64,000 nt of DNA from Lycorma delicatula (lineage: Eukaryota > Arthropoda > Insecta > Hemiptera > Fulgoridae): positions 343,504,997-343,568,996 of the forward strand of contig NC_134455.1 in the NCBI RefSeq assembly GCF_047948215.1. Reading direction: 5' to 3'. Under the pieces are notes generated by a model. It was not told where the DNA came from. It worked only from the letters and a program-made list of their open reading frames with translations, and made no database searches. Below, piece by piece: positions 1-13,505 of the stretch (position 1 is the stretch's first letter; the number at the start of each line of letters is the position of its first letter). The translations under genes were made by a program, and so were the position numbers.

Positions 1-814
1 TTACTGTGTTTATTTTATTTGAGATTGATAAATAATCTGATTTAAAATTCAAATTTTTTTGATAGTAAAGCCTACATTTGACTTTGTTGTTGAAAATTTG
101 GAAGTTTTTCAGTTTTATACTTTGAGCAATTTAGTTTGGTGTGTGGTGTTTGCATTTTTTGAAAATATGATTATCGTATTCTTGCTTTTAATTTTTATGA
201 ATTATATTTTTTAAATCCTTGTTAATTAAATTTTTCTTTCCTTGTTTAGAGTAGTAATGAGATAGTGAGTGTGTAATATCTCATTGAGCGTTCTTTTTGT
301 TGTGACGTATGTTAATTAGTCTAAAACTGCGGTTCTAAAAGTTGAAAGTTATGTGAAATCGTTAACACTTTCAATATTTACCTTAATGGCTGCTTCCCAG
401 TTTCAGTAATTTTCTCGTAACTGGTATTTACGAATACTCTCCCGCTATATTGGTAATCGCACCTGCCATCTGACTTCCCTATTAATAACCATTAAAATCC
501 CTATTGCCCAATAAAATTCCTTGTTTAGGTTTTGTTCCATCAGACTTTATTTTATTGATTGCAGGTTTTGTCGGCTGTATGCTGAAAAATTCAAAATTTG
601 TTAGTAGATGTCCTTAAACTAAAAACATCTGCACTTCGCCTTATTGGCTGAAATGCAGATAATTTCAGATCTTGGAAACTTCATTTGCATGAAACTCCCA
701 TTTCCCTCTAGAATCTTCGGTAGTGTTTCGGATTTCACATCAAAAATTGTTTTTAATCAATGCAAAATAACAATTAACATTATTGTATTTAGTTTAAATA
801 TCACTTTTGTTATT
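1..814. other. AT-rich intronic sequence, no feature seen
   Basis: No convincing coding frame, repeat or RNA gene is visible. Open frames here are short and show no recognisable motif. It is read as part of the upstream intron of the CoA-transferase gene, whose first visible exon begins at 24411. Confidence 0.4.
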
Positions 815-1040
815 AATAAGTTGTATATAATTTGTATATTTAACGTTAATTAGACAAGGTTAGCTAGCGAAGCGAGTGTTATGTTTGGTTAGGTTTTATG
901 TTTATATTCGTACGATTCGTCTCAGTACACGGAAGCAACATAATCTCACCAAACATTACCTATTCTAGCTTCGCTCGTTAACCTCCTTTAATTAACGTTA
1001 AAAATAAAAATTATATAAAAATTGTATATAAATATTTGGC
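815..1040. repeat. Palindromic MITE-like repeat with GAAGCGAG arms
   Basis: Two imperfect inverted arms, about 841-876 and 966-1000, start and end with TAACGTTAAT and contain AGCGAAGCGAG / CTCGCTTCGCT-type sequence. AT-rich flanks outside the arms also resemble each other in inverted orientation, so the element probably extends beyond the arms. A related pair of motifs occurs in the composite repeat near 59800 and 60016. No coding capacity is present. This fits a non-autonomous foldback element; the superfamily cannot be assigned. Confidence 0.55.
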
Positions 1041-2329
1041 TGTGAAATTCCTAAAATGTACCACTCCCGATCAACAATATCGAACTGCTTACAACGTAGG
1101 CTTAATTATGAAGAAGTATCGAACAGAATAATCGGAAACGAAGACCCAAACACGCTTTCCTTATCCTCGCTTTTCCTTAGCGAGGAAATTTCACACGCTG
1201 AAGTTACCTGTGTCCTTAAAAGTACTTTTCTCTCGTAATCCTTGTACAATCGTGAGTTTCAAAGTTGCAAAAATTATTACCATCTACCATTATTGAACGC
1301 GTCAGAGATATCAAAACTATTAGCTACATTTTTTAAAAACCCTTTACTGTCCTAATTATCAGTTTCATTTGAAGGAATTACAAAACATTACACAACATTA
1401 TCAGTCTGTGGTTCTTGTGTTAAATAAACCCTCTATGTTACAGCGGCCCATTCACATGTTTTACTTGTGAAAAAATGCATTCTCTCTACTCCTTCTTGTA
1501 TGAATTTTTATACATATTTTAAATTATTAAGTTTATTCATATCACCACTTGCGCCTAATCTTGAAAGTAAAGCAATTATATTGCAAAAAACGTTAAATTC
1601 TTGAAAACTTGACAGTTATGAAGTATCGTTTGTTTATTCGTATGTATGCCTATTACTCTCTTTCACTTGATTAATTTCTCTTTTCTCAAACGACAGTAGA
1701 TCGCTGAGTCACGGTTAAGTCAGCTCACAAGTAAATCGTTCGTAAATAACGTTATAACTATTCCACAATAATGATCGATTATTCAACAGGTGATTTAAGT
1801 ACCATACGTTTAAATAGATATTGTATCAGAAAACGTTATAAGTATTAAATTACAAAAAAATTGATTTTTTGGTTTTGCAATATTAACATTTAATTAAGCA
1901 GATTTATGCTTACTATATTAGGTAGTACGGAGTCATTACATTACCAAAAAGTCATTGTAATGACTGAAACAGCCAGTGAAAGCGAAAGAGAGAGAGAGAG
2001 AGAGATTCTCCTTTGTTTTTGATTAATTTTACTTTAAATAAGTTAAAAAATAGAGCTCTGGTTTGTGATGATAAACCATGGACTCGCTCTTACCAGACAG
2101 TTTATAGGGAGTTAAAATAACACTGATATACAAAATAAAATTTTTTTAAAATGTTTCACTAAGTGTGATACGTTTCTCTGCAGGTTTTTTTTTTGCGTAG
2201 ACTACAGATATGCAAGTAGAATCTTTCTATCATCCTCATTTTATTAGAAATGGAACATTAAAAGTCTATAACAGTTAATATAACTAATGTTATCATACAC
2301 TTAAAATTAAAATTCCTTACTTAGCAGAT
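1041..2329. other. AT-rich intronic sequence with a short GA microsatellite
   Basis: No gene seen. A short perfect (GA)n run lies at about 1987-2005. The rest is AT-rich sequence without recognisable repeats. Confidence 0.4.
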
Positions 2330-3005
2330 GTCCTCCTTTTGTAGGTAACCTCAGGTACATCTCGATTTAGTCCAACAGTAATCAGCTAGCATATTAACAC
2401 TCCATTTGTTTTGTAAGGTTTTCCAGCACTGAAATATCTTTGTGGAAATTTTCACTCAATTCATCACATGTATCCCCATGGTTTGGCGGAAAGAAATCCA
2501 AGTGTGAATGCAGGAAACGGACTTTTAATGACATATTACACCTCATAGCTCTAAGAAATTTATCTGTTTATATACAATATCCTGTTAATCTTGGGATTAT
2601 GGGCGCCCAGAAAGTTTCCACAAGTGGCTTTAAACGCTCTCCAAGTAGAGAGTTTTACATCGGTCATCACAGGGTTAAATATTTCAACTATATCCATTTT
2701 CCTTATTTGTGGGTCAATAAAAACCCTTTCTTTAATATTTTTCTCGCTTACTTTTGATAATTTCTGCTTTGTGTATAACAATCCTTCATGTTCTTCATAG
2801 CTTTCGAAAAAAGTTTTTGTTAATCCGAGTTTGATATTATAGGGCGGTAAAAATGTTTTTAAGGTTTAACTAGAGGCTCATAAAGGTTTTTTTTTACCAG
2901 CAGTTAAGTTCTCATGTTTCTTCTGCTGTTTTATTACATTAGGCTGATCCCTACCTTGGCTGCCCTCTTAACAAATATAAACAGTATTTTGTACCCTAAC
3001 TGCAT
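2330..3005 (-). pseudogene. Broken fragment of a transposon-associated protein (family not named)
   Basis: Minus-strand translation, with frame changes, gives consecutive segments that I recognise as a protein repeated many times in insect and cnidarian genomes. A segment with KERVFIDPQIRKMD lies at about 2740-2700, and one with FLHSHLDFFPPNHGD about 2490-2440. Then comes an ENFHKDISVLEK segment and a tail with LNRDVPEVTYKRR near 2360. An upstream piece near 2880-2820 has EPLV then YRPIISNSD. The longest continuous frame is 73 residues, so the copy is dead. The protein usually travels in multicopy mobile DNA, but I cannot assign a superfamily or a function. Its order is collinear with the usual protein, so it is one decayed copy. 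Confidence 0.55.
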
Positions 3006-3939
3006 GCGTAACAAAATGGCTATACTTTTAAATATCCACACACATTTTCAATAAAAGTTTTCACAGAAGTTTTCGCAGAATTGTGCTTTTAAGCTGTTGT
3101 CGGAGGAATCCATGAAAAGGCGCCATTCCTGAGGTTCATGAAGTTGCCTTAATTGTAACATAGCTTAGAAAACTAAGTAAATTTGTTCAGAAAAGTATGA
3201 CAAAAATCTGTATCGACTTTAGTAGCCCGACATTCTTGCATTTCTTTTTTCCAAAAATAAATTCCAACCTTGCACTCTTGATTCGATTTTTGAAAAATAC
3301 AGCGTCATGTAGTTCGCTTTGTGATTCAAGATGCGGCTTAGTGGATTGTAATTCAAACTCTAAATCGTGATTATATTCTTCCGTAATGTCCGTAATTTCT
3401 TCATTACTGTTTTTACGAACAAATTTTTACAAACCGGGAACCGGATTGGATTCACTGTGAAGTAACAGGTCTGAGTGAATGCAGATGGCAATGAAGGATA
3501 CTGTACAGTGTATTTAGAATGTTAGAAATGCGAGAGCACATTAGTTAAACAGAAATAACAATCTGTAAGTGTTTTTTGGTTCATACATTCGTCTGTATGA
3601 GGAGCCCTCTTATCTTTACCACTGATTATCCAGCGAAAATAAAATTTATAAGCTTGGTTTGAAAGTAATGTTTTTTCTAGATGATTTTGTAATGAACTAA
3701 CCGTTTACGTAACAAAAACTGTCCGAATCATTTACACACTTAAGAGACATTATGAGACTTCGTTGTTCTCGCTTATTAACAGTTATTACACAGACTGAAG
3801 AGATTATACTATTAAAAGCAATAGATTAATTATATCCAGCAAGCTTTGCGTCGTTTCGAATTGTACAGACATGATGACTCTCGTTCGTGTACGCTTCAAT
3901 AGAGAGGTATGATGTCATGATATGTGATGCTTGTGTTAT
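3006..3939. other. Intronic sequence, no clear feature
   Basis: Upstream remains of the same transposon protein could extend a little into this stretch on the minus strand, but I see no motif that supports it. No other feature was found. Confidence 0.35.
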
Positions 3940-4124
3940 TTATGATGCGTATACCGGTCTCCATGGCGCGAGTGATAGCGTCTCTGCCTTTCATCCGGAG
4001 GTCCCAGGTTCGAATCCCGGTCAGGTATGGCATTTTCACGCGCTAGATAATTGTTATTTCATCTCATTCTCTGAAGCAATACCTAACGGTGGTCCCCGAG
4101 GCTAAACAAATTATTATGATGTGT
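3940..4124 (+). mobile_element. SINE family A, complete copy with target duplication
   Basis: Body 3951-4113. The head is tRNA-like: TGGCGCGAGTGATAGCG resembles a pol III A box and GGTTCGAATCCC is a B box. The 3' tail contains CTGAAGCAATACCTAACGG and ends GAGGCTAAACAAA. Flanking direct repeats at 3940-3950 and 4114-4124 match at 10 of 11 positions, the expected result of LINE-type target-primed insertion. The tail closely resembles the tail of SINE family B (copies at 29840 and 33746), which suggests mobilisation by the same LINE. It is not a functional tRNA: the sequence cannot be completed into a cloverleaf with a matched acceptor stem. Confidence 0.8.
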
Positions 4125-7100
4125 TGTGTGACTTAGGTTACTGTTTCACGGTTAACTGATTAAGAGTTACAAATTTTGGAATTTTTCAAAACTTACGAGA
4201 AACTGAAAAATTCCGATTTCAGATTCGTTTTCAGTATTAAAAAACAAATCGATTTCATCAATTTAAGAAACAAAAATTCTGTTATCAGTGCAATTATTAA
4301 AAGCGAATTCTTATCGTGCTTTGCGAATTAGACTACCTTAAACGTTTATGAGTGTAAAAATCGGGAGTAAGAAGGGTTGTTTTACGTGCTAGTAAATGAT
4401 ACAGCCTGTATACGTTAACCTATATTAGTTTTCACTTGTCATAATTTTTTTATCAAATCCTAAGTTACGATTCGTAAAAGATTTAATATCGCTTTCCATA
4501 AATTTGCAAAACTACTGTAAACTTTGAAAAAGTCAATAAGGCAATTGTATATAGTTTCAGGAATGAATGTGACTATTTGGAAATACGTATTTTATTTACC
4601 TTCCGAAATATAAGGTGAAAGTTTACCTACAGATGTAAAGTTTTTTCTACTTAAGAAGGCGACAGTGAAGCCTTGGTATTTTCAAAGCACCTTGTTTAAA
4701 CAACTATTAATATAGGACACATTAAAGAAGAAATGATTTTCAAAATGTAAGAAGGGCGTGCCTGACCTTCTTTGTACTTTAACAATCTTTATAATTATTA
4801 CCGAACTGCTTAAATGAAGTTCGCATCTTGCAAACGAGAGAATAATTCTACTATTTTGTTAACTTTGTATCGTTTTTTTTTCTCAGTAGCCTTCTTTCTA
4901 TCGAGTTCATGGTTATATTCGGCAATGTAGTTTTAACCCGATTAATATTATCTTATTCCATTTATAGACTGTGTTCAAATGTTGTAATGACTATTTCTGT
5001 GCGATACGTTCTTCGGCTATTTAATCGCATAATATTTCATCTGTAATATAATTTGTTTTAAATAATTATGAACGCATACAATTATTTATATATATTAAAT
5101 ATTTATGAGCATTTTTTTTTTTTAGCGTTTACAGGGAAAGAGAAAGGGTACTTAAAAAATTAGTTTCTGTATTTTAGAAAAGTTGCAGCAGTCTGCCACG
5201 AAGTCCCCGGATATTTTAGCATGCTGTAGTACTTCATTGTTAATCGAATGACAGACCGATTTTTAGATAACTATTAATCGAGTCGCATGGAAAGAATTTC
5301 AAAGCTCGAAAGAAAGAATTTTTTTTCTTAAGTATATGCAGATACATCGCATTGCTGTAGGTTATATCATCGTTACTTTACTGTAAGTTACTGTTTTTCT
5401 ATCGCGACGTCCCCAAGTACCCTTAAACGCGTTCAGTATCTTTTGAATCGCTCGTTAGAATAATTTAAAGTGTTTGTTTTAGTCACCGGTCGTTACAACG
5501 TCGTAGAACTACGGCAATGTTTAGCGGATAAATAGGCGTCGATAACAGGATCCTATTATTATTTCTACTTTCCGTTTACACTGATAACGTTATAAGGACC
5601 TTTTGTATCATCACCTGTTTTTTTTAAGGATTCTCTGTATTGATGTGCTTTCTAAAACGTTTTTTTTTCGTAAATGTATTACCAGTAATGAAATTTCTTA
5701 ACTGCTGAAATCAATGAGGTCTGAAAATATAAATAAACAAAACTGCACCGATCGTAACAGTAAAAAACATTCGTAACAAAAAACTTTCGGAGATCGTTTA
5801 GCAACATCTAGACTAAAAGTGACTGCGATCTCATATTACCTTATTTTTATACCTGTTGCATTGGCTCGCTCACTAGTTAGGGATGTTTTATTTGTAGTGT
5901 ATACATTTCTAAATGATTAATTTTGATAGTCTTCGCATTCTAAACGATTTTCATGATATAAAGTATTTTCCTCTTCGTACGCTGATTTAGAACGAATTAA
6001 CTCTCCTAGATGTGTAAATTTCTCTTAGATTTAGTTTTTACGATACTGATATTTAGCTGATACTGATATTATGTAAATACTGATTTTTAGCCATTTTCTG
6101 GGCAAAAAAGTTAATGTCAATAATTCTGCCGGACCACAAGATTTGCTATTTTTACTTCTCCCACATATTTTTTAGACAAAAAAATTATTGTAATTATAAT
6201 TTATATAATTAACGATTAGTATTGGTATTTTCGTTGTTAAATGTATTTTTAAGAAGGAATCTACTCCATTCGCTTTCAGTTTCGCCTTAAGTGAACCGTG
6301 AACTAATAAACAACCTTTTTCATTTAATACTGTTGGTTTTTGTTTGTTTATAAACATGAAAAAGTTTTGGAACTCATTTTTTTAACGGGAAGTTTGTGTA
6401 TAAATTTCGCAAACCAAATTATTAAACTCGCGATTATTAAATGTAATCAGCGGTCATTTTATTCTGTAGATTTTCTAATTTGTTGTAGCTGCAAAGAATT
6501 TTGGTCGGCTCGAGTTAGAAAAAAAGTGTAATCCTTCTTAACATTTTTTCCTAAGAATGCGTATTAGTTTTCCTAAAATGAAACTTGTTTAGGCTTAGTA
6601 AATTATGAGTTAGTAATTACGATTAGTAATTACAGTTATAAATAACGAATATGAATTAGTAATTTTTGGATGAAAGGAAGCTTTATACTGTGATATATTT
6701 ACAGCTAGTTCAATTTTCCACAGCAAAGGACTAAAAAAAGTTATAGGTTTTCATTTTTTTTTAAATCGTCAACTTACATATCTAAAAAAACGAGTCGAGG
6801 TGGAAATTCGACAAATTGTATTTGCAGATTTATTAAAGCATCCTTTAGAGGTTTAATTAATTGCATTTTGTTGTGAGGTTACCCTCTTGTTTCTTTTAAA
6901 TACTCGCTAAAAATAAATAACATTCATGTATTTTATATATCTCATACCGGATGATTAATAACAATTCTTTGAACGACATAAATTTAATCATTGGATTTCA
7001 GAAATACTTTCTTAAGTCCTGGAAACTTACATATAGCCGTGAAAATCAAAATTACCCGTAAATGATTACGTTTTATTCAACTCTCGTAGGGCGTGTTGGT

Positions 7101-7240
7101 GTTTCCTTAGAAACAACACATTTTCGGCGGTGGGAGTAAGAATTCGTTCAGTTGCTTCTTCGCTGTGTATTGTGTTTGTTACTGTGCCTGTGTGAGTGTG
7201 TTTTCGCCACATAAGATTGACGCTTGTGCGTGGGATATGA
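4125..7240. other. AT-rich intronic sequence, no feature seen
   Basis: Several open frames of 60-70 codons occur on both strands but carry no recognisable motif. They are of the size expected by chance in AT-rich DNA. No repeat with clear boundaries was found. Confidence 0.4.
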
Positions 7241-7340
7241 AATTTTTGTAGCGTGTGAAAAATTCCATGCCCGACCGGGATTCGAACCCAGGACCTCCGG
7301 ATGAAAGGCCTAGAAGCTACCACTGACGCCACGGAGGGCA
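7241..7340 (-). mobile_element. SINE family A copy (tRNA-like head), reverse orientation
   Basis: On the minus strand, from about 7340, the sequence reads CCTCCGTGGCGTCAGTGGTAG and then GGTTCGAATCCCGGTCGGGC, the A- and B-box region of the SINE at 3951. Similarity continues through the TTTTTCACACGCT segment after the head and then fades. The shared 3' tail (GGCTAAACA) is not found. A target duplication was not identified. The antisense open frame that spans it (7066-7395) is incidental. Confidence 0.7.
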
Positions 7341-7718
7341 GCAGTTTTGTGAAAGCATCGTGTTGTGTTTTGTTTACGAAAATTATCGGCGTCATATTTT
7401 ACTCTATTATCATGGAAAGGGAAATTAGTGGAGTATTCAAAAAAAAAAAACATTGGGGGGCGTAAACTTATTCACAGCCAAAGAAGAGAAGTCGTGTTTA
7501 ATGTTTTTAATTTTATGAGAAACATCTTATTTATCTCGGTAACCTTTAAGTAGTAATGGCATTGTAATTGTCGTTATTAACGTAATTGTATTTAAGTGAT
7601 GATTGTGATTTAAATATTAGAGTTGACGATATAGCGATGATAGTTATCAGGAATTGAAACATTATGATTTGATTTGGTAAATAAACAGTTCAGATCAGTG
7701 TTTGTATGTAGTATAGTA

Positions 7719-9058
7719 CTGGGTGAGCAAAATAAAACCGACCCATAACATAACCGCTGCAGAATCGGTAGGTATGTTGGAATGAAATTTTATGAATATG
7801 GATAAATTAAATAAGAAAACCGTAAAACGTAATTTAAATGTTGCATTTAAACCTTATTATTACAAAAGATGTTCAAAATGACTACCCTGGGTATCGATGC
7901 ACTTTTATGCTCGACTGATCATATTAAGAGTCGTCTGACGCAAAACGTTTTTTGTCAATTGCGTTGATTTCTCGTTGAAATCAACTCATCGTTGTTCACC
8001 TTCTGTTCATCAATATTATGGGGATTAGATGCATAAACTCTCTCCTTTAAGTAGCCCCAAAGGAAAATATAAAAAGTAGACAACTCTGGGGAACGAGGAG
8101 GCCACACTCCTTTGCTAACAGCTGGTTCATTTATGAAAGCTGCATGATCGCGATTCAGTGAAACGTTTGATGTGTGACACGTTGCTCCGTCTTGTTGGAA
8201 GAAGCTTCTTTTTCATTATCGGTTAATTGCGCGTAGAATTCTTCGAAAATTGTGAGGTAAAGTATTGACAGTCCAATCAAAAAATATTGATCACACTATA
8301 TGATTACTGAAAACGACACACCAAACACCAATCTTCTCATCGTGAAGTGGACGCTCGAATGTTTCTTGAGGATTCTTCGTCATCCAATACCTGATGTTCT
8401 GCGAATTAACATTGCCGGATCAATGAAACCATGCCTCGTCTGACATGAAATTCGACATGGAGAGAGTCTATCTGCCCATCAACAATGTTTTTGAGAAGCC
8501 AGCAGCTATTACAATAATCGAGTCGTTTCGGTTTGTCAGTCTCATCACTTGTTGTACAGTTGTAACGCGGTATGGTTTCAAATTTAATTAATGAAGAATT
8601 TTACGACATATGTAACACCAGATGGTTGGGATAACTTGCGTAGTAATTTTTTTTGAACTGGCAGTAATTCTCCTTTCAATATCAGCAATGGCTTGTAGCC
8701 TGTGTGCGCCATTTTTTAATAAGTCGTGTATGCTACTCTTCGCTGGGATACATACATTCGGAAATTTTTCTACAAATACTTGACGTGATTCTTCAAACGA
8801 TCCAGAACGAATATATGCATCAACTACAGCTATCGTCTCCTGGATTGAATAATGCATCTTACACAAACATAACTGTACTCACAATACTGCACTGTAACAA
8901 AACGTGTGCTGCACTGACAAAAAACTTGACAAACGGGCATCAATAATCAGTAGTAACATATACATTCACTAGTCGCGCTAGTTGTGTGAGAGTCTTTCAT
9001 AAATAATTTCATGCTGTTGGGTAGCGGTTTCATTATGGGTTTGGTTTTATGTTGCCCC
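7719..9058 (-). mobile_element. Mariner/IS630-type transposon, decayed
   Basis: Boundaries rest on imperfect inverted termini: a segment from 7721 with AAAATAAAACCGACCCATAA matches, in inverse, the segment ending near 9058. The transposase is on the minus strand. Its N-terminus, from 8866, begins MCKMHYSIQETIAVVDAYI, a helix-turn-helix region of the kind annotated DUF4817 in insect elements. Further on, SDEAWFH carries the first catalytic Asp and FQQDGATCHTS the second. The region of the third acidic residue reads SPELSTFYIFLWGYLK, where the expected Asp before FFLWG is Tyr. Stops and frame changes break the frame. The element is inactive; it sits in the upstream intron. Confidence 0.8.
8588..8866 (-). 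pseudogene. Transposase N-terminal fragment of the 7719-9058 element
   Basis: This 92-codon frame encodes the DNA-binding N-terminus (helix-turn-helix type) of the mariner/IS630-like transposase. The frame ends prematurely and the catalytic region continues in other frames toward 7860. It has SIQETIAVVDAYIRSGSFEE near its start, followed by the IPAKSSIHDLLK motif typical of this type of N-terminus. Confidence 0.75.
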
Positions 9059-12000
9059 TTCCGCACCACTTCTCCGTTGTTCTTTCTTTCTTCTACGGCA
9101 GTTCCCCTTCAAACTTATTGTGGTTTCAATATCAGCAGTCCTATTAGTATAACGGAAGCTATAAAATGAAATCTAAACATTAGCATTTAAAATATTAGCT
9201 GCTTACCTATTTCTGACCTTCGGAAAACAACGGCCCAGGTGTTTAATATATTTTTAAATCTGTTTTTATCTGCCAACGAAGTACTAATTAAAAATAAAGG
9301 CTGTATAATTACTTTAACAAAAAGTAATTATAGCCTACTTCCGCGAATAAACATATTAGCGTTAAACTACTTCAGCGGATTGAAAACATATGTCTGCTCA
9401 ACGAATTGTAACAAAGGCTATTTCAGGAAATCTATTAACAGTAATTAATATTTTTTGCAATCGCCTTTAGCCTTTATAGACCTTACGTTCTAGTAACTTA
9501 TCTGGTATGGCTGTGACTTATCTACAACGATCTTGGCTGGCTATTTTGCCAGTTTATGAAAATTAACGTATCACATCACTTGTTTTACTTGGTTTACAAA
9601 AAAAAAAAAACGTTATTCTGATCCATATATAAAAATTACTTCTGTTTACATATGTAACTTTTCATTTGCTATCCGTTGTGAAAAACTAATCTAATCTAAT
9701 AAACAGAATGGTGTTACAAGTACTTGTTGGTACGTGTGGAAAGATTTGTTACGTTAATTAAACAGGAACAACACAGCCTTACATAATATTGTGGAGGATA
9801 TTTAACAACTTTAACTGAACTGGCAAAATCTGTGATATTTTTTAATTTTATTTTAATTTCTCTTTTGAAGAAAATTTAATTCATTTATTAAGGAAATATT
9901 TCCAAATAAAATGTTTCTTTATTTTTATTTTACTTTTTGTGTGAATTTATAAAAAGTATTTGAATATGAAATTGATGTTACAAAGCTTTTCTTGTTGTCT
10001 GACTAGTAGAGGTTACGTTTGCCACCTTGAGTAGTACTTGTGAATAATGTAGATAAATTACACAGCTTGTTGTCGAAGCTGTTTCAAGGTTTCCGCATGT
10101 ATAGGATACAAACATTCTAATTATAGCTTTTTATTAAAATAACTTTTCTGATAGGTAAAGAAATTTTTAATTTTTGCTGACGTTTTTAAAATTTTATTCA
10201 TCTGCAGTTATATATTATTATTACGGAGTATAAATCTACGACAGACTTTAATAAAATAATATGTTAAAATAAATATGAAAATACAGTTATATTATTACTA
10301 CGAAATATAAATTTACGATAGACTTTAATAAAATTATATATTAAAATAAGTTTGAAAATACAGATTCCAGTTTGGTTTTTGTACGATAGTTCTTTGTTGA
10401 GTCTATAGTAAAACAAGAATCAGGCTTTGATCGAATTTGTTTTTTCAAATGTACTTTTTTAATTTAAAACTGCGTCTGTCATTTAATTATGTTATGGTTT
10501 AAGGTATAATGCTATAATTAGATTAAACTTATTCGGAAAATTCAAAATTTTGATTGGAAAAATGTTACAATAAAAATTGTATAGTGCGAGTTTTTTTTAG
10601 AAGGGCTAAACTTAAAATAAATAATTATAATATTACACTATGCATCCTGAATTATCTGCTACGTATACTCTTAGTTTTTCTCTTCCGTTACAGTTTTTAT
10701 CCTGTTTACAATCTTCTATTACCTAATGTTCTATTTGTGACCGCCATCCTAGCTGTTCTTTTAATAAGTTTTTGCCATAAACTTCACATGTTATTGTTTT
10801 GTCTTGACTCTTCCTGAGTTTGTACTAAATAGGATTTGCATCTCGAAAGCCTCTATTCTTTAACTTATATCAATTTTTGCTGTTCTGAAGTGCTACGTTT
10901 CCCAGAAATAGTTGAAATACGATTTGTTGTTATACATAAATTAGTGATACTATTTTAGTAACGTAATTTAAAACATATTTTTTTCGAATAAACAGTTTGA
11001 ATAACTCTTATCTAAGTTGACCTCGCGGACTGGAATATCAGTTGTTTAAATAAAAGATTAGGTGACATTTTAAACACGTAGTATATGTAAATAAGTAAAA
11101 TTTTAACAGAGTTATAATTTAAAAAAAATCTTTTAATTAATTTAAGATGCATTATACCGATTTCCGGTTATACTCGATGAAGTTTGGTCCTCACGAAACT
11201 CGGGTGTTTGCAAACTTCATTTAATGAACGCGCCTCAGCCGAAGACTTTGACCAGTTCCACATGGATTACGGTATTAATAAGACGCATATGCACACATTT
11301 TGTAATACATAATTAATCTAAATCTTACAAACATTTTTTTATAATTTAGTTGTAGTTTTTAGTTTGTTAATTTATCATTTTCTATTAATTTAAAAAATAG
11401 TCTTGTTAATTTAATAACACTACGCAATAATTTTACGTCAGAAGTGTAATTTAGAAAACTAAGGAAATATTAGAAGGCATTTTAGGAATTGAAACCAAAA
11501 CGTAATAATAGAATTCAGTGGGAGTAAATATTCTTTGTTGGCTAGGTACTACAACTTGTTTGATTCGTTTTAATGTTTCTTGTCCATACTGATTTTTGTG
11601 GAGCGATGGAGAAGTGTGGAAGGTGGATTATTAAGAGTTTCCTGTTGTAGTTTGTCGATAAATTGAATTAAATTACTGCAGAATACCGCTCGCATTACTG
11701 GTACCAGACGAGACGGTGCCACAAAACTTCACTCTTCTTCGTTCAAATATTGGTGTTCTGGAAAGCGAATAAACGTTAATGCCGGTGCTTTCAGTATTAT
11801 TATAGGCTTATTTGCATTAAAAGCCTTTGTTATATTCATTTACCAGAGTTGTTTTTCATTACTCCTGTTAAAACAAAAGGAATTTGGTTTCACTTTTATC
11901 GTTTGTTATTTCAGTCTATCGGTTAATTATGATTGTAATAGGAGCGGTGTGTCAGCTCCTGACATAGAACTCTCATAAGTAGAGGTTAAAAATGTTTAAA

Positions 12001-13337
12001 TGATTCTCTGCAGAAAAAGTTACGTTTGCTAAGATTTGAAAAAAATCACCCGATTAGCAGAATAGAAGATTCGATTGTTTGTGTTAATGTTTCCTTCAGG
12101 GGGGTATTTCAAGGCATCGGTTAAATTGCTATGGGGAGTTAACGAAAATTAAGAGTGTAATCTTTAGAGAAAAAGTGTAGGGCCATTTTCAGGATTCAAC
12201 TAAATTTTGTAATTATTTTTTGATAAAAGGAAAGTCTTGTTGGATTATTATCAATAATCAATTCGAATTCTCTCGAAAACTAGTAATGTATAGAATTATT
12301 AATGACGGTTGTAAGTAACATGAAAAATTATTCTGTTAATACCAGGTCCGTATTGATTCCTGAGAATTTCAGTGTGAGAAATACCTAACGCTTTTTTCCG
12401 AAGTTGGGGAGTTAATATTTTATGTTGTACTTCATTTTATGAAAATCCAGGTAGAGACAACATTTTATTGATTTGCTTAATCGGGTTATATCTTTGCTAA
12501 TAAATTGAAAGTAAGTTGCTTCATAGCAACGGAAATAAGTTGAGGGAGGTTTTATTTTATTCCCTAGACATTTTTCTGGTAACCCGCTACATTTCATTAC
12601 TAAATTCCTCTTCAAAAACTTAAGAAAGAAGTTGTTTGTGACTTTCTGGTTTAATTCGAATTTACATCTATGTGAAACGCACAAAAAATATGAGCATTCC
12701 ACTAGTTTATTAGTATTTATTTCTTGATTATTAGTTACTTATCAAGGTGGGGTTATTATTTTTTAAATAAAAAAAGTGTTTATGTAAATTGATTATGAAA
12801 ATATATACAGTAATTAAAAGTATCTAGTACTACAAGAAGTTGTAAATTGAAAATGTCATTTGTTTTAAAGTAATGGCGTCATATCTGGTATGGATTGAAA
12901 TGTTGCAGTAATTAAACGTGGTTAGTAACTATTACAGAGTCTGTAAAAAGGACAGTCAAGTTTTTTTTTACTTAAGCCTGCTCTGACGTTTAATCTTAAA
13001 ATAATTAACCCTGCTGTGTGTATATATGACTTTTTTTCAATAAATAAGTAATTTTTTTTTGTGATTGTACATAAAAATATATAGATCATGTAGAATATGT
13101 AGATCAAGATAAATTACAAATAAAAAAACTAATAAGATAAAAAGTACTTGTGTATAAAGTCCATATCAATAATCTAAATTCAAACACTAGAAACAATGTT
13201 ACGGTGTATAAATTAAATGTATAAAATTGCTGCGAAATCGTTGACAGTTCAGAAACCGCTAATGAAAATTATTTTGAGCACATATTTAAGTATACGTTCA
13301 ATGCGATAATAAAGCGAGCTTTTTTATTTTGTTTTTA
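9059..13337. other. AT-rich intronic sequence, no feature seen
   Basis: No supported gene or bounded repeat. A near-duplicate pair of segments of about 70 bp occurs around 10195-10280 and 10285-10360 (ATATTATTATTACGGAGTAT / ATATTATTACTACGAAATAT followed by TTACGATAGACTTTAATAAA-type sequence), a local tandem duplication. The remaining open frames are short and motif-free. Confidence 0.45.
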
Positions 13338-13426
13338 ATTAGTTTTTTTTTTTGTCTTCAGTCATTTGACTGGTTTGATGCAGCTCTCCAAGATTCCCTA
13401 TCTAGTGCTAGTCGTTTCATTTCTGG
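13338..13426 (-). mobile_element. LINE 3'-end fragment (copy 1 of 3)
   Basis: A poly-T stretch is followed by GTCTTCAGTCATTTGACTGG, which on the minus strand encodes the RAASNQSND-type C-terminus and the GACAAAA tail of the LINE whose longer copy is at 15446-16030. Only about 85 bp are preserved, so it is a strongly 5'-truncated insertion in reverse orientation. Confidence 0.75.
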
Positions 13427-13505
13427 AGGAGATACAATCCTCCAATTCTTTAATAAAGTAGACAGTTACAAAATTGCTAAAATGTTAGTTATTAACATAA
13501 AATAT

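Noticed and set aside
3951..4030. tRNA gene
   Set aside because: A- and B-box similarity only; no cloverleaf with matched acceptor stem, and the unit has a SINE tail and target duplication.
7066..7395. 109-codon minus-strand frame
   Set aside because: It runs through the tRNA-like head of a SINE, so the openness is incidental.
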